A DNA stretch of 46,109 bases, taken from Anaerolineales bacterium (GTDB lineage Bacteria > Chloroflexota > Anaerolineae > Anaerolineales > UBA11579). A program made the position numbers and the translations under genes. This document shows positions 1-9,464 of the stretch, piece by piece. Position 1 is the first letter of the stretch, and every line of letters starts with the position of its first letter. The notes beneath the pieces were generated by a model. That model saw only the letters and a program-made list of their open reading frames with translations. It searched no databases and was not told where the DNA came from. Where the stretch lies: NCBI GenBank assembly GCA_025450445.1, contig JANWHN010000015.1, positions 1 through 46,109 on the forward strand, given 5' to 3'.

Positions 1-194
1 AAATGGTGCAAATGACAAAAATTGGGGAAGAAGATATCCGCATGCTCGCATCGCCAATAAAAATCCCAACCGCCCCGGTGGCGCTGCGTTTTCCACCGCC
101 AGCCCTCGGGGAGCATACCGAAGAAATTTTAACTAAGCTGCTCAAATACAAGAAGACACAGATCTCTGAGCTCAGAGATGCAAAAGTAATTTGA
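1..194 (+). CDS. CaiB/BaiF family CoA-transferase, C-terminal fragment (5' end outside window)
   Basis: Translation ends ...SPIKIPTAPVALRFPPPALGEHTEEILTKLLKYKKTQISELRDAKVI, the typical family III CoA-transferase C-terminus (PPPALGEHTEEIL). Confidence 0.8.
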   Translation, partial: MVQMTKIGEEDIRMLASPIKIPTAPVALRFPPPALGEHTEEILTKLLKYKKTQISELRDAKVI

Positions 195-229
195 CGTCTG
201 GTTAGTGGCTATACGCAGGAGTTGGTTTT

Positions 230-1435
230 ATGGTTGATGCCGGCTTGCAACCGCGAAAAATACTTCACCTCGATTTGGACGCATTTTTCTGCGCGGTTGA
301 AGAATTGCTGGATCCCGCTCTGAAAAATAAACCGTTCGCAGTTGGAGGAAGTCCTGACCACCGCGGCGTGGTTGCCTCCTGCTCCTACGCGGCGCGCAAA
401 TACGGCATTCATTCGGCGATGCCGATGGCGCGGGCGGTGCGCTTGTGCCCTGAGCTGATCATCCGGCGCCACCACTTTGGGGATTACATGAAACTCTCGG
501 ACCAAGTTCGCGAGATCATGAATAGCTATTCCTCGATGGTGCAACCCATCTCAATTGATGAAGCCTTTTTAGACCTGAGCCATCTGCCAGATGACGGTGT
601 GGTGTACGCACGGAATTTGCAGAAGGATATTCGCAACAATTTGGGCTTACCCGCTTCGCTTGGCGTAGCTACTAACAAGCTTGTGGCGAAGGTTGCGACT
701 AACGTGGGCAAGGCCAGCGTGAAGACGGATGGCTATCCATTTGCCATTCAAGTCGTCCCGCCTGGGGAGGAAGCGGCTTTCCTGGCTCCCTTGCCAACGG
801 ATGCGCTTTGGGGCGTAGGACCCAAGACGGCTGAAAAACTGGCTGCGATCGGGATACACACGGTGGGAGAAATTGCGCACTTTCCGCTGGCTGAGCTGGA
901 ACGTATGCTTGGCCAAAACGGCACCGACCTGCACTACCGGTCTCTGGGTATTGACAACAGCTCCGTGCATATTTCTTACGAAACCAAATCCGTAAGCCAC
1001 GAAAACACCTTTGCGCGCGATACGCACGACGAAAAAGTTCTGCGCGTAAACATCAAAGAGATGAGCCAATCGATCGCCGACAGACTGCGCGATCTGGAAT
1101 TGTTTGGGAGTACAGTCAAACTTAAGCTGCGCTGGTCGGACTTCACGACATTCACACGCCAGCGCACGCTGCCGGAGCCCACCGATGAAGCCAAGGAAAT
1201 CGAAAGCATGGCTCTGCAGCTACTCAAGACCCATTGGAAGCCGGGTCGCAAAGTTCGGCTGATCGGCGTAGGTGTAAGCAAGCTCAGGCCGCCGAGCAAA
1301 CAGCTAAACCTGTGGGCGTGGAACCCGCGCACCTTTGAGAAGCAAGAGCGGTTGGAAAGCGCCATCAAGACGCTGCAAAAGCGCTACGGCAAAGTTGCCC
1401 TGCACCCAGCCAGCGAACTCAAGGTCGAGAACTAG
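230..1435 (+). CDS. dinB: DNA polymerase IV (Y-family)
   Basis: 401 aa; LHLDLDAFFCAVEE, CSYAARKYGI, ISIDEAFLDLS catalytic motifs; QLNLW clamp-binding-like motif near the C-terminus. Confidence 0.97.
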   Translation: MVDAGLQPRKILHLDLDAFFCAVEELLDPALKNKPFAVGGSPDHRGVVASCSYAARKYGIHSAMPMARAVRLCPELIIRRHHFGDYMKLSDQVREIMNSYSSMVQPISIDEAFLDLSHLPDDGVVYARNLQKDIRNNLGLPASLGVATNKLVAKVATNVGKASVKTDGYPFAIQVVPPGEEAAFLAPLPTDALWGVGPKTAEKLAAIGIHTVGEIAHFPLAELERMLGQNGTDLHYRSLGIDNSSVHISYETKSVSHENTFARDTHDEKVLRVNIKEMSQSIADRLRDLELFGSTVKLKLRWSDFTTFTRQRTLPEPTDEAKEIESMALQLLKTHWKPGRKVRLIGVGVSKLRPPSKQLNLWAWNPRTFEKQERLESAIKTLQKRYGKVALHPASELKVEN

Positions 1436-2146
1436 ATGGCGCGCAGCAAGCATATTGGCACCCTCAGGGAGCAATCGCTGCATGCTCAGATCAAGCAATG
1501 GCTGGCGCAACCAGGCGACCTGCTGGAGCAAGCGGTGGACGGCTATCAAATTGACATTTTGCGCGGAGACTTATTGATCGAGGTCCAAACGCGCAACTTC
1601 AGCAAGTTGAAAAGAAAATTGGTCAATCTGTTGGAAACGCACAAAGTTGTGCTCGTCCATCCGATCGCGCAGACGAAATGGATCATACGCAAGACGAAGC
1701 GCGGCCGCGTTCTAAGCAAACGCAAATCTCCCAAAACCGGTCGGCTTGAGCATCTGTTTGACGAGCTAATCTATATACCGCAGCTCGCCTCCCACCCAAA
1801 CTTGAGCATGCTCGTATTGCTAACTCAGGAAGAAGAGATCTGGCGAGATGATGGCAAAGGCAGCTGGACGCGCAAGCATTGGAGCATTTTCGATCGGCGG
1901 TTAGTTGACGTAGTTGGATCTTTTCGACTGAATAATCGGAAAGATTTTCTCGACTTAATTCCGGCGAGCCTACCCCACCCTTTCAGCCACAAGCAATTAG
2001 CCAGCGCAATCAAGGCGCCGATATGGATGAGCAGGCGCATGAGTTATTGCCTGCGCAAAATGGGCTATCTAGAAAGCGTCGGCAAGCAAGGTCGCTCGCT
2101 GTTGCTGGCGCCGATGAATGCCGCTGATACAATCACCGCGGCATGA
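1436..2146 (+). CDS. Conserved-hypothetical-like protein; predicted PD-(D/E)xK-type nuclease fold plus C-terminal winged-helix-like region
   Basis: ATG directly abuts the dinB stop (TAG|ATG) and the end overlaps the next ATG (ATGA). VDGYQIDILRGDLLIEVQTRNFSKLKRKL resembles the D...ExQ/K hairpin-helix of PD-(D/E)xK enzymes. The family call is inference. Confidence 0.6.
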   Translation: MARSKHIGTLREQSLHAQIKQWLAQPGDLLEQAVDGYQIDILRGDLLIEVQTRNFSKLKRKLVNLLETHKVVLVHPIAQTKWIIRKTKRGRVLSKRKSPKTGRLEHLFDELIYIPQLASHPNLSMLVLLTQEEEIWRDDGKGSWTRKHWSIFDRRLVDVVGSFRLNNRKDFLDLIPASLPHPFSHKQLASAIKAPIWMSRRMSYCLRKMGYLESVGKQGRSLLLAPMNAADTITAA

Positions 2147-3753
2147 GCGCCGAGTTTAGCCTTCCAGAATTAACTCTCAATTTAGATAAATATTCAGGCG
2201 CCTTTGGCCAGGCGCTGCAAAAAGCTAAGACCGACAAATTAGTCGAGCGCCTATGGGCGCACGATCACACGCTTTGGAATCCGAAACCGGGTGAGATTGC
2301 AAATCGGCTTGGGTGGCTGAATGTTGCCACCCGAATGCGATCCGAGATCGCGGAGCTTGAAAGTTTCGCCAAAGAAGTCAAAGATTTAGGGGATACAGAC
2401 GTGCTGCTGCTGGGAATGGGCGGATCGAGTTTGGCGCCGGACCTGTTTAGCAAAATTTTCGGCAAAGAAAATGGGTTGCAGCTGCATGTCTTGGACAGCA
2501 CGGACCCGGACGCGGTCCGCAAATTCAGTGAAGAGCTCGATCCCAAGCGCACAATCTATATTGTCTCAAGCAAATCCGGTGGCACGGTCGAGACAATCTC
2601 ATTTTTCAAATACTTCTACAATCAAGTCAAAGAAGTTGCGGGAGCGAAGGGAAAGCCCGGCAGCCATTTCGCGGCAATAACCGATCCCCGCAGTGGATTG
2701 GCTGAATTAGCCGGCAAGTATTCGTTCCGAAAAATCTTCTTGGCAGACCCAGAAATCGGCGGCCGCTATTCTGCGCTCTCCCATTTTGGCTTGGTGCCGG
2801 CCGCCTTGGTCGGCGTCGACTTGAATAAACTAGTTGAAAGCGCAGAGAAGATGGCCGAGAGGTGCAAACAGGATTTAGTCAACAATCCTGGCGCGCTATT
2901 CGGGCTGGCGCTCGGGAGCCTCGCGCTCGAAGGGCGCGACAAAGCCACGGTCGAGCTGGATGAAAAATTCGCTCCATTTGGTGATTGGATGGAGCAATTG
3001 ATCGCTGAAAGCACCGGGAAAGAGGGAAAAGGAATACTCCCAGTTGTTCATGAGCCAGCGAGTCCGAATAAATACTCAGCAAAAGACAGAGTGGTAATTG
3101 ACTTTAGCGACAATGCCGGACAAACACCGAACATTGGCGTTAGTTTGACTGATCCATACGATTTGGGTGGCCAATCCTTTCTGTGGGAGTTTGCGACGGC
3201 GGTGGCAGGGTATGTTCTCGAAATCAATCCCTTCGACCAACCAAATGTAGAATCTGCCAAGATTCAGGGGCGAAATTTTATTGAAGAGTACACAAAGAAT
3301 GGTAAGTTGCCAAAGGGCGATACCCAGCCTCTTGATCCAGATAAGCTCAACAAATTCTTGGACCAAGAGCGGCCGGGCGACTACATTGCGCTCCAGGCTT
3401 ATACAGCTCCGTCGCCAAAATTAGATAAGCTATTTGCGAAGCTTCGAGGACAAATACTGAAGAAACACAACGTCGCAACCACGTTTGGATATGGGCCACG
3501 TTTTTTGCATTCGACTGGACAGTTGCATAAAGGCGACCGCGGAAATGGGCTCTTTGTGCAATTCATAACCGCGCCACCCGCAAAGGATCAGCCCATCCCG
3601 AAAGAGGCGGGCTCGACCGAAAGCGAAATTACCTTCGGCGTACTGAAGGTGGCTCAGGCCATGGGAGACGCTCGCGCCCTGCGGGATGCTGGCCGGCGCG
3701 TGATCAGCTTTGAAATCGATAGCGATTTGGCCTCAGCAATCCAGGAACTGTGA
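2143..3753 (+). CDS. pgi: Glucose-6-phosphate isomerase (type related to the GPI half of transaldolase/GPI fusions)
   Basis: 536 aa; LLLGMGGSSLAPD, SSKSGGTVETISFFKYF sugar-phosphate isomerase motifs; start overlaps the upstream gene. Confidence 0.9.
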   Translation: MSAEFSLPELTLNLDKYSGAFGQALQKAKTDKLVERLWAHDHTLWNPKPGEIANRLGWLNVATRMRSEIAELESFAKEVKDLGDTDVLLLGMGGSSLAPDLFSKIFGKENGLQLHVLDSTDPDAVRKFSEELDPKRTIYIVSSKSGGTVETISFFKYFYNQVKEVAGAKGKPGSHFAAITDPRSGLAELAGKYSFRKIFLADPEIGGRYSALSHFGLVPAALVGVDLNKLVESAEKMAERCKQDLVNNPGALFGLALGSLALEGRDKATVELDEKFAPFGDWMEQLIAESTGKEGKGILPVVHEPASPNKYSAKDRVVIDFSDNAGQTPNIGVSLTDPYDLGGQSFLWEFATAVAGYVLEINPFDQPNVESAKIQGRNFIEEYTKNGKLPKGDTQPLDPDKLNKFLDQERPGDYIALQAYTAPSPKLDKLFAKLRGQILKKHNVATTFGYGPRFLHSTGQLHKGDRGNGLFVQFITAPPAKDQPIPKEAGSTESEITFGVLKVAQAMGDARALRDAGRRVISFEIDSDLASAIQEL

Positions 3754-3762
3754 CCTAATCAG

Positions 3763-4458
3763 ATGACGGATCAAGATCAATTCAAAAAGCGGGCGGCGGA
3801 AAAAGCCGTGGAGTTTGTTGAAACCGGCATGGTGCTAGGGCTGGGACACGGCAGCACAGTCCAATTCGCATTGGAAGCTCTGGCAGGAAGGCTAAAAGGC
3901 GGCGAGATCAAAGGCATCGTTGGTGTCCCTTGTTCACAGAAAACCGAAGACGAAGCCCGCCGGCTTGGCATCCCGCTATCAGATCTTAACGAGCACAAAC
4001 AACTTGATCTGACCCTCGATGGTGCCGACGAGGTTGATCGGCAGTTGAACTTGATCAAGGGTGGCGGCGGAGCATTGCTGCGCGAAAAGATCGTTGCGCA
4101 AGCCAGCCGCCGCGAAATTATTATGGTCGACGAAAGCAAGCTTTCGGATAGGCTTGGCACGAAACATTCAGTGCCAATTGAAATTATTCAATTTGGCTGG
4201 CAGCGCCAGGTCGATTTTGTAGCAGGTTTAGGTGGCAAAGCGACGCTGCGAAAAAACAGTACTGAGCCTGTATTGAGCGGCCAGTCGAATTTCATCCTGG
4301 ATTGCGATTTCGGCCCCATTAAAGACTTGGACAAACTGGCCCGCGCTCTTGAAAGCCGGAGCGGCGTTGTCGAGCACGGATTGTTTCTTGGCATGGCTAC
4401 CGATGTAATTGTTGCTGGGCCTGCGGCCATCCATCACCTGTTAGCAAAGAGGAAATGA
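3763..4458 (+). CDS. rpiA: Ribose-5-phosphate isomerase A
   Basis: LGLGHGSTVQFALEAL, LDLTLDGADEVDRQLNLIKGGGGALLREKIVA motifs. Confidence 0.95.
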   Translation: MTDQDQFKKRAAEKAVEFVETGMVLGLGHGSTVQFALEALAGRLKGGEIKGIVGVPCSQKTEDEARRLGIPLSDLNEHKQLDLTLDGADEVDRQLNLIKGGGGALLREKIVAQASRREIIMVDESKLSDRLGTKHSVPIEIIQFGWQRQVDFVAGLGGKATLRKNSTEPVLSGQSNFILDCDFGPIKDLDKLARALESRSGVVEHGLFLGMATDVIVAGPAAIHHLLAKRK

Positions 4459-5180
4459 AAATCCACGTATTTGAAAATTCGGAAGCGCTGGCAGTCGGCG
4501 CGGCCGCACATTTCGCCGCGGCGGCTCACGCCGCGATTGAAGCGCGCGGGATTTTCAATGTTTCGCTTTCCGGTGGAACCACCCCGCGAGAAACCTACGA
4601 GCGGCTGGCCGCCGAGCCGTATCAATCTGAAATCGATTGGGCGCGTGTACATGTCTTTTGGGGCGACGAGCGTGCGGTTCCGCCAGACCATGCGGATAGC
4701 GATTTCGGGATGGCAAAGCACGCTCTGCTCGATCATGTTGTGATCCCTGAGGCGAATACTCATCGAATGCAAGGCGAATTGGACGCCAAGGAAGCCGCTG
4801 ACCGCTACGAGACTGAAATTAGAAATCATTTCAACTCAGCCGGAATTCCAAGCTTTGATTTTATTCTGCTCGGACTTGGTGAGGATGGGCACACGGCGTC
4901 GTTGTTTCCGGAAACCCAAGCCTTGAAGATTGAAGATCGTTTGGTCGCCGCAAATCACGTCCCCAGTTTAGATACTTGGCGAATCACTTACACATACCCC
5001 CTCATCAATGCTGCCCATCAAGTCGCGTTCTTGGTTGCAGGCGAGCGCAAAGCCAAAGTAGTGCAAGAAATTATTGAAGAAAAAAATTCGGAATATCCTG
5101 CTACTCATGTTTCCCCCAATACTGGCGAACTGCACTGGCTGTTGGATAAAGCCGCTGCCAGTTTGCTGAAATCTAGCTAG
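4455..5180 (+). CDS. pgl: 6-phosphogluconolactonase
   Basis: FNVSLSGGTTPRETYERLA, VHVFWGDERAVPPDHADSDFGM, ILLGLGEDGHTASLFPET motifs; 4-nt overlap with rpiA. Confidence 0.95.
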   Translation: MKIHVFENSEALAVGAAAHFAAAAHAAIEARGIFNVSLSGGTTPRETYERLAAEPYQSEIDWARVHVFWGDERAVPPDHADSDFGMAKHALLDHVVIPEANTHRMQGELDAKEAADRYETEIRNHFNSAGIPSFDFILLGLGEDGHTASLFPETQALKIEDRLVAANHVPSLDTWRITYTYPLINAAHQVAFLVAGERKAKVVQEIIEEKNSEYPATHVSPNTGELHWLLDKAAASLLKSS

Positions 5181-8118
5181 CCAGCGCCTGCGCAATTAGC
5201 GTCACGGGGTGCAGCGCTTCGCGCTGGGTGCCGGTCGCAATCTGGGCGCGACAGGAGACGCCGGCCGCGACCACGTGCTGGGCTTCGTCAGCGGCGCGGA
5301 CGGCCGGGAACAAAGCGATCTCGCCAATCTGCATGGAGAGATCGTAGTGCTCGGCCTCGTAGCCAAACGAACCAGCCATGCCACAGCAGCCCGAATTCAC
5401 GACTTCAACTTCGTAACCAAGAGCTGTTAGCAGCGCAGCCGTGGCGGCTGAGCCGGTGGGTAAGCCGTCATCGGCCGGCGGCTGGGCTTTCTGGTAACAA
5501 TGTCCGTGCAGCAAAACTTTTTTCGAGTCTGCAGACGTTTTGGTTTTTTGCTTTATCCTTTCAACTGGCGAATGACCATAATCGGGTTTGCGCAACAAGA
5601 ATTCATCGAGCATGAATGTGCGCTTCGCCAGGACGGCAACCCCAGGCTCGGTGGGCAGCAGATCCATGTATTCATCTTTGAGTGTGTAGATTTCTGAAGG
5701 CTCGATCCCAATGACTGGGAGTTCGCCCTTGGGATCCATTTTTTGGATCGCCTTCAGCACGCGGCGGGCATGTGCTTGAGCTTCTGCCAGAAAGCCTTTT
5801 GAAATTAGCGTCCGTCCACCGCCAACAACTGGCAGGACTGCAACGCGTAAACCCGCGGCTTCAAGCACCTTAAGCGCGGCCTTTGCGATCTCGGGATAGA
5901 AAAGTTCCGTAAATGGATCACGGAAGAAAAGCACATCCGCCGTTTGGGCCGGAACTCCTCGCAAGCTAGAGCTTCGCTTGAAGGCTGGCAACCCGCGCTT
6001 CGCCGAAAGCCCTACCAATCGCTCGCCCAGACTTTTACCCAGTTCGCTATGCAACATCCAGGTTGAGATGGGCGCGGCGGCTTGCCCCAATTTGCCAAGC
6101 GAGCCAATGAAGGCGAATAAATAGTCGCGCAGGGGTCGCCGATGGTTTTCGTAATACTTGTTCAAGAATTCATACTTCAGCTTGGCCATGTCAACGCCCG
6201 AAGGACATTCAGCTTTGCAGCCTTTGCACTCGAGACAGAGATCAAGGGCCGCGTGAGCAGCCTTCTGCGCGCCTTTATCGTCCGGCAAGCCGGTTGAGAT
6301 CATGGCGCGCAACAAATTTGCACGCCCGCGGGTGCTGTGCATTTCTTCGCGAGTGGCCTGGAAAGACGGGCACATCACGCCGCCGTCTTTGCGGCAGACG
6401 CCAGCGCCGTTGCACATTTCGATCGCCCCACCCAACCCGCCTTGGACAGAGAAATCGAGAATAGGAATCCATGGATCGGATTCGTAGCTGGGGCCAAAGC
6501 GCAGATTGGCATCCATGCGCGGCGGATCGATGACCTTGCCGGGGTTGAGTCGACCGTCAGGATCAGCGGCGGTCTTCAGCGAATCAAAGGCGCGAATGAT
6601 TTCGGGTCCGAAGGTCTCATCGAGCCATTCGCCGTGCGAAAGACCGTCGCCATGTTCACCGCTCATTGCGCCGCCATATTGCTTGGCGAGGGCCATCACA
6701 TCGCGAGTGATGCCGCGCATTTGCTCCACGCCACGGGCGGTCTTGAGATTTAGCAGCGGGCGCACGTGCAGACAGCCAGCAGACGCATGGGCGTAAAAAT
6801 CGCCACCGGTGCCGTGTTCAGCGAGGATGCGCTCAAAACCGCGCACAAATTCGCCAAGGTTTTCTACAGGAACAGCTATGTCCTCGATAAATGGCAGCGG
6901 CTTGGCATCGCCCGCGCGGGACATGAGCAAGCCGAGTCCGACTTTACGAACTGCCCAGACCTCGTCTTGCTCGGACTGACTGATCGCCCACACGGCATCA
7001 GCCCCAAGCAGCTTCAATTTGGATTTAAGCTCGCCAAGGTTTTCGCCGGCGAATTCAATGATCAAGATCGCGTCCGGGTCGCCCTTCACAAAGCCAAGCC
7101 GACGCGCATAAGCAGGCACGCTGCGCGCCAAGCGGATCATTGCTTGGGGGATCAATTCGATGGCGGACGGCTCAAGTTTGAGCAAGCTCGGCGCAGCATC
7201 GCAAGCCTCAGCGATGCTCGGATAAGAGAGCACGCCCAAGACTGTGAGCTTTGGCTTGGGAACCAGGCGAACCTTGATGCGTTTGAAGATGGCCAGCGTG
7301 CCTTCGGAGCCGACCAGCGCAGGGGCAAGGTTGATGGAATCAGATGCGATTGGAGGGTAAATGTCGCCTGCACCAGCGCGCGCCCACAAAGGCGGGCGAC
7401 TGGCGGACCAGGGCAGGAGATAGTTGAGGCTGTAACCTGAGGCACGGCGCCAGGTACGCGGCCAGTTGGCTTTGATGGCCGGCTCATATTGTTCGCGAAT
7501 GCTAAGAGCTTGACGATAAAGCTGGCCTTCGAGCGTGTCGCTTTCGGCGCGATTCAAAGCATCCCCAATCTTCATGCTCTCTAAGCGCACCGGAGAGCCG
7601 TCGGACAGCAACGCATCGACGGCGAGCACGTTGTCTGAGGTCATGCCGTAGCTGATCGAGTGCGCGCCGGTGGAGTTATTACCCAGCATGCCGCCGAAGG
7701 TAGCCCGATCCGCTGAAGCGGGATCGGGTCCGTACATTAGGCTATGTCGAGACGCGGCGCGATTGAAAGCATTCAGGACGAGACCGGGCTGAACCCATGC
7801 CCATCGTTCTTCCGGATTAATTTCTAGAACTTGATTCAAGTGACGCGAAAAATCAATAATGATCGCTGGCCCGATTACCTGCCCAGCCAAGCTGGTTCCT
7901 GAACCGCGCGGCAAAATGGGAATACCGTATTGCGCGGCTAGGTTAACCGTGGCGATCAGATCGTCTTCGTGGCGCGGGAATCCCGCCCCAAGCGGTTCAA
8001 TTTGATAAATAGATGCGTCGGTACTGTAGATCTTGCGGGTGGCTGCGTCTAGACGGAGATCGCCCGCGGATTGCTTGCGTAATTCGGCGACGAACTGCGT
8101 AAGCAGTTCGGCAGCCAT
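5173..8118 (-). CDS. FAD-binding oxidoreductase / D-lactate dehydrogenase-like protein with C-terminal Fe-S and CCG domains
   Basis: 981 aa; N-terminal FAD_binding_4 (LPRGSGTSLAGQVIGPAIIIDFSRH), FAD-oxidase C, CLECKGCKAECPS Fe-S motif, C-terminal GHCYQKA...NSGCCGMAGSFGYE. Confidence 0.92.
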   Translation of the reverse strand: MAAELLTQFVAELRKQSAGDLRLDAATRKIYSTDASIYQIEPLGAGFPRHEDDLIATVNLAAQYGIPILPRGSGTSLAGQVIGPAIIIDFSRHLNQVLEINPEERWAWVQPGLVLNAFNRAASRHSLMYGPDPASADRATFGGMLGNNSTGAHSISYGMTSDNVLAVDALLSDGSPVRLESMKIGDALNRAESDTLEGQLYRQALSIREQYEPAIKANWPRTWRRASGYSLNYLLPWSASRPPLWARAGAGDIYPPIASDSINLAPALVGSEGTLAIFKRIKVRLVPKPKLTVLGVLSYPSIAEACDAAPSLLKLEPSAIELIPQAMIRLARSVPAYARRLGFVKGDPDAILIIEFAGENLGELKSKLKLLGADAVWAISQSEQDEVWAVRKVGLGLLMSRAGDAKPLPFIEDIAVPVENLGEFVRGFERILAEHGTGGDFYAHASAGCLHVRPLLNLKTARGVEQMRGITRDVMALAKQYGGAMSGEHGDGLSHGEWLDETFGPEIIRAFDSLKTAADPDGRLNPGKVIDPPRMDANLRFGPSYESDPWIPILDFSVQGGLGGAIEMCNGAGVCRKDGGVMCPSFQATREEMHSTRGRANLLRAMISTGLPDDKGAQKAAHAALDLCLECKGCKAECPSGVDMAKLKYEFLNKYYENHRRPLRDYLFAFIGSLGKLGQAAAPISTWMLHSELGKSLGERLVGLSAKRGLPAFKRSSSLRGVPAQTADVLFFRDPFTELFYPEIAKAALKVLEAAGLRVAVLPVVGGGRTLISKGFLAEAQAHARRVLKAIQKMDPKGELPVIGIEPSEIYTLKDEYMDLLPTEPGVAVLAKRTFMLDEFLLRKPDYGHSPVERIKQKTKTSADSKKVLLHGHCYQKAQPPADDGLPTGSAATAALLTALGYEVEVVNSGCCGMAGSFGYEAEHYDLSMQIGEIALFPAVRAADEAQHVVAAGVSCRAQIATGTQREALHPVTLIAQALAS

Positions 8119-9464
8119 TAGTCTGCCTCGGCCGCGGCCGGTAAAGGTTTGGAAGTAAAAGCTTTGTAGCGCGCCAACAGGCGACCAGGCAGACGGCCGC
8201 GCATATGCACGCCTTTGCGCGTATGTTCAACCAATTCGACTTGACCCTGCTCATGAAAGGCTGCAATCAGGGCGCCTTGCTCATATGGGAGCAAGACTTC
8301 AACTGGGGTCAGAGTTTCGTACAGCTTACGACCAACTGCTGCTAGCAGTTCATCGAGTCCGCGACCGCGGAGAGCGGAAATGGCGACGGCATCTTCGAAA
8401 TCCTCCAGTGCTTCTTGGGCAGCTTCTGGATCTTCCAGGCGGTCGATCTTGTTTAGCACGGTGAGGATGGGGACGTGCTCGGCACCGATGTCTTCAAGAG
8501 TCTCGAGCACTGCCTCGGCCTGTGCGTGAACATTGGGGTGAGTGACATCCACAACATGAAGCAACAGTTCAGCATCTTTTATTTCTTCAAGGGTTGCTTG
8601 AAACGCTTCGACTAAGGCGGTGGGCAACTTTTGGATAAATCCGACTGTGTCAGTGAAGAGGGCTTCGCGACCGCCGGGAAGTTTGACCTTGCGCGTGGTC
8701 GGGTCGAGCGTTGCAAATAATTTATCGGCGACGTAGACCCGTGAATCGGTCATGGCGTTGATCAACGTCGATTTGCCGGCGTTGGTATAACCGACGATGG
8801 CAACGACCGGAACGCGAGCACGCTTGCGCTGGGCGCGGTAGCGGCCGCGGTGGGCGCGGACTTTTTCGAGCTCGCGTTTGAGTTGGGATATGCGGTCACC
8901 AATTTGGCGGCGATCTGATTCCAACTGAGTTTCACCTGGACCGCGCAAGCCAACGCCACCCACTCCACCCGAGCGGCCACCGCCACCACCCGCTTGGCGG
9001 GCAAGATGAGTCCAGGCGCGGGTCAGGCGCGGCAGGCGATATTCGTATTGGGCGAGCTCGACCTGCAGCGCGCCTTCGTGCGTGCTGGCGTGCTGAGCGA
9101 AGATATCCAGGATCAAGGCGGTGCGATCAATGACGCGGCGCTTCTCGCCGAAGATCTCCTCCATCTCGCGCTGATGGCGAGGATGAAGCTCGTCATCGAA
9201 GAGGATGACGACCGCGTCCAATTCTTCGGCTAAGGCTTTGATCTCGTCAACCTTACCTTTGCCAACCAAGGTTTTTGGATTCGGTGTGTTGATGTGCTGA
9301 GTGGTCTGACTAACGACATTCAAACCAGCAGTTTTGGCTAAGAGAGCCAATTCTTCGAGAGAATCTTCAAGAGGCAGCAAAACATCCTCGCTCCCGATCT
9401 GCAAACCAACCAGAAGGGCGCGATCAGGAAGATGTTCGGATGTATACAGCTTGCCCTTAGCCAC
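8118..9464 (-). CDS. hflX: GTPase HflX
   Basis: GGRSGGVGGVGLRGPGETQLESDRRQI, VAIVGYTNAGKSTLINAMT, DTVGFIQKLPT motifs. Confidence 0.96.
   Translation of the reverse strand: MAKGKLYTSEHLPDRALLVGLQIGSEDVLLPLEDSLEELALLAKTAGLNVVSQTTQHINTPNPKTLVGKGKVDEIKALAEELDAVVILFDDELHPRHQREMEEIFGEKRRVIDRTALILDIFAQHASTHEGALQVELAQYEYRLPRLTRAWTHLARQAGGGGGRSGGVGGVGLRGPGETQLESDRRQIGDRISQLKRELEKVRAHRGRYRAQRKRARVPVVAIVGYTNAGKSTLINAMTDSRVYVADKLFATLDPTTRKVKLPGGREALFTDTVGFIQKLPTALVEAFQATLEEIKDAELLLHVVDVTHPNVHAQAEAVLETLEDIGAEHVPILTVLNKIDRLEDPEAAQEALEDFEDAVAISALRGRGLDELLAAVGRKLYETLTPVEVLLPYEQGALIAAFHEQGQVELVEHTRKGVHMRGRLPGRLLARYKAFTSKPLPAAAEAD

Noticed and set aside
5173-5180. 8-bp tail-to-tail overlap of pgl and the FAD/Fe-S oxidoreductase gene
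   Set aside because: Small convergent overlaps are common in compact genomes; no special function is needed to explain it.
6766-7440. 224-aa plus-strand ORF
   Set aside because: Antisense to the FAD/Fe-S oxidoreductase; no domain.
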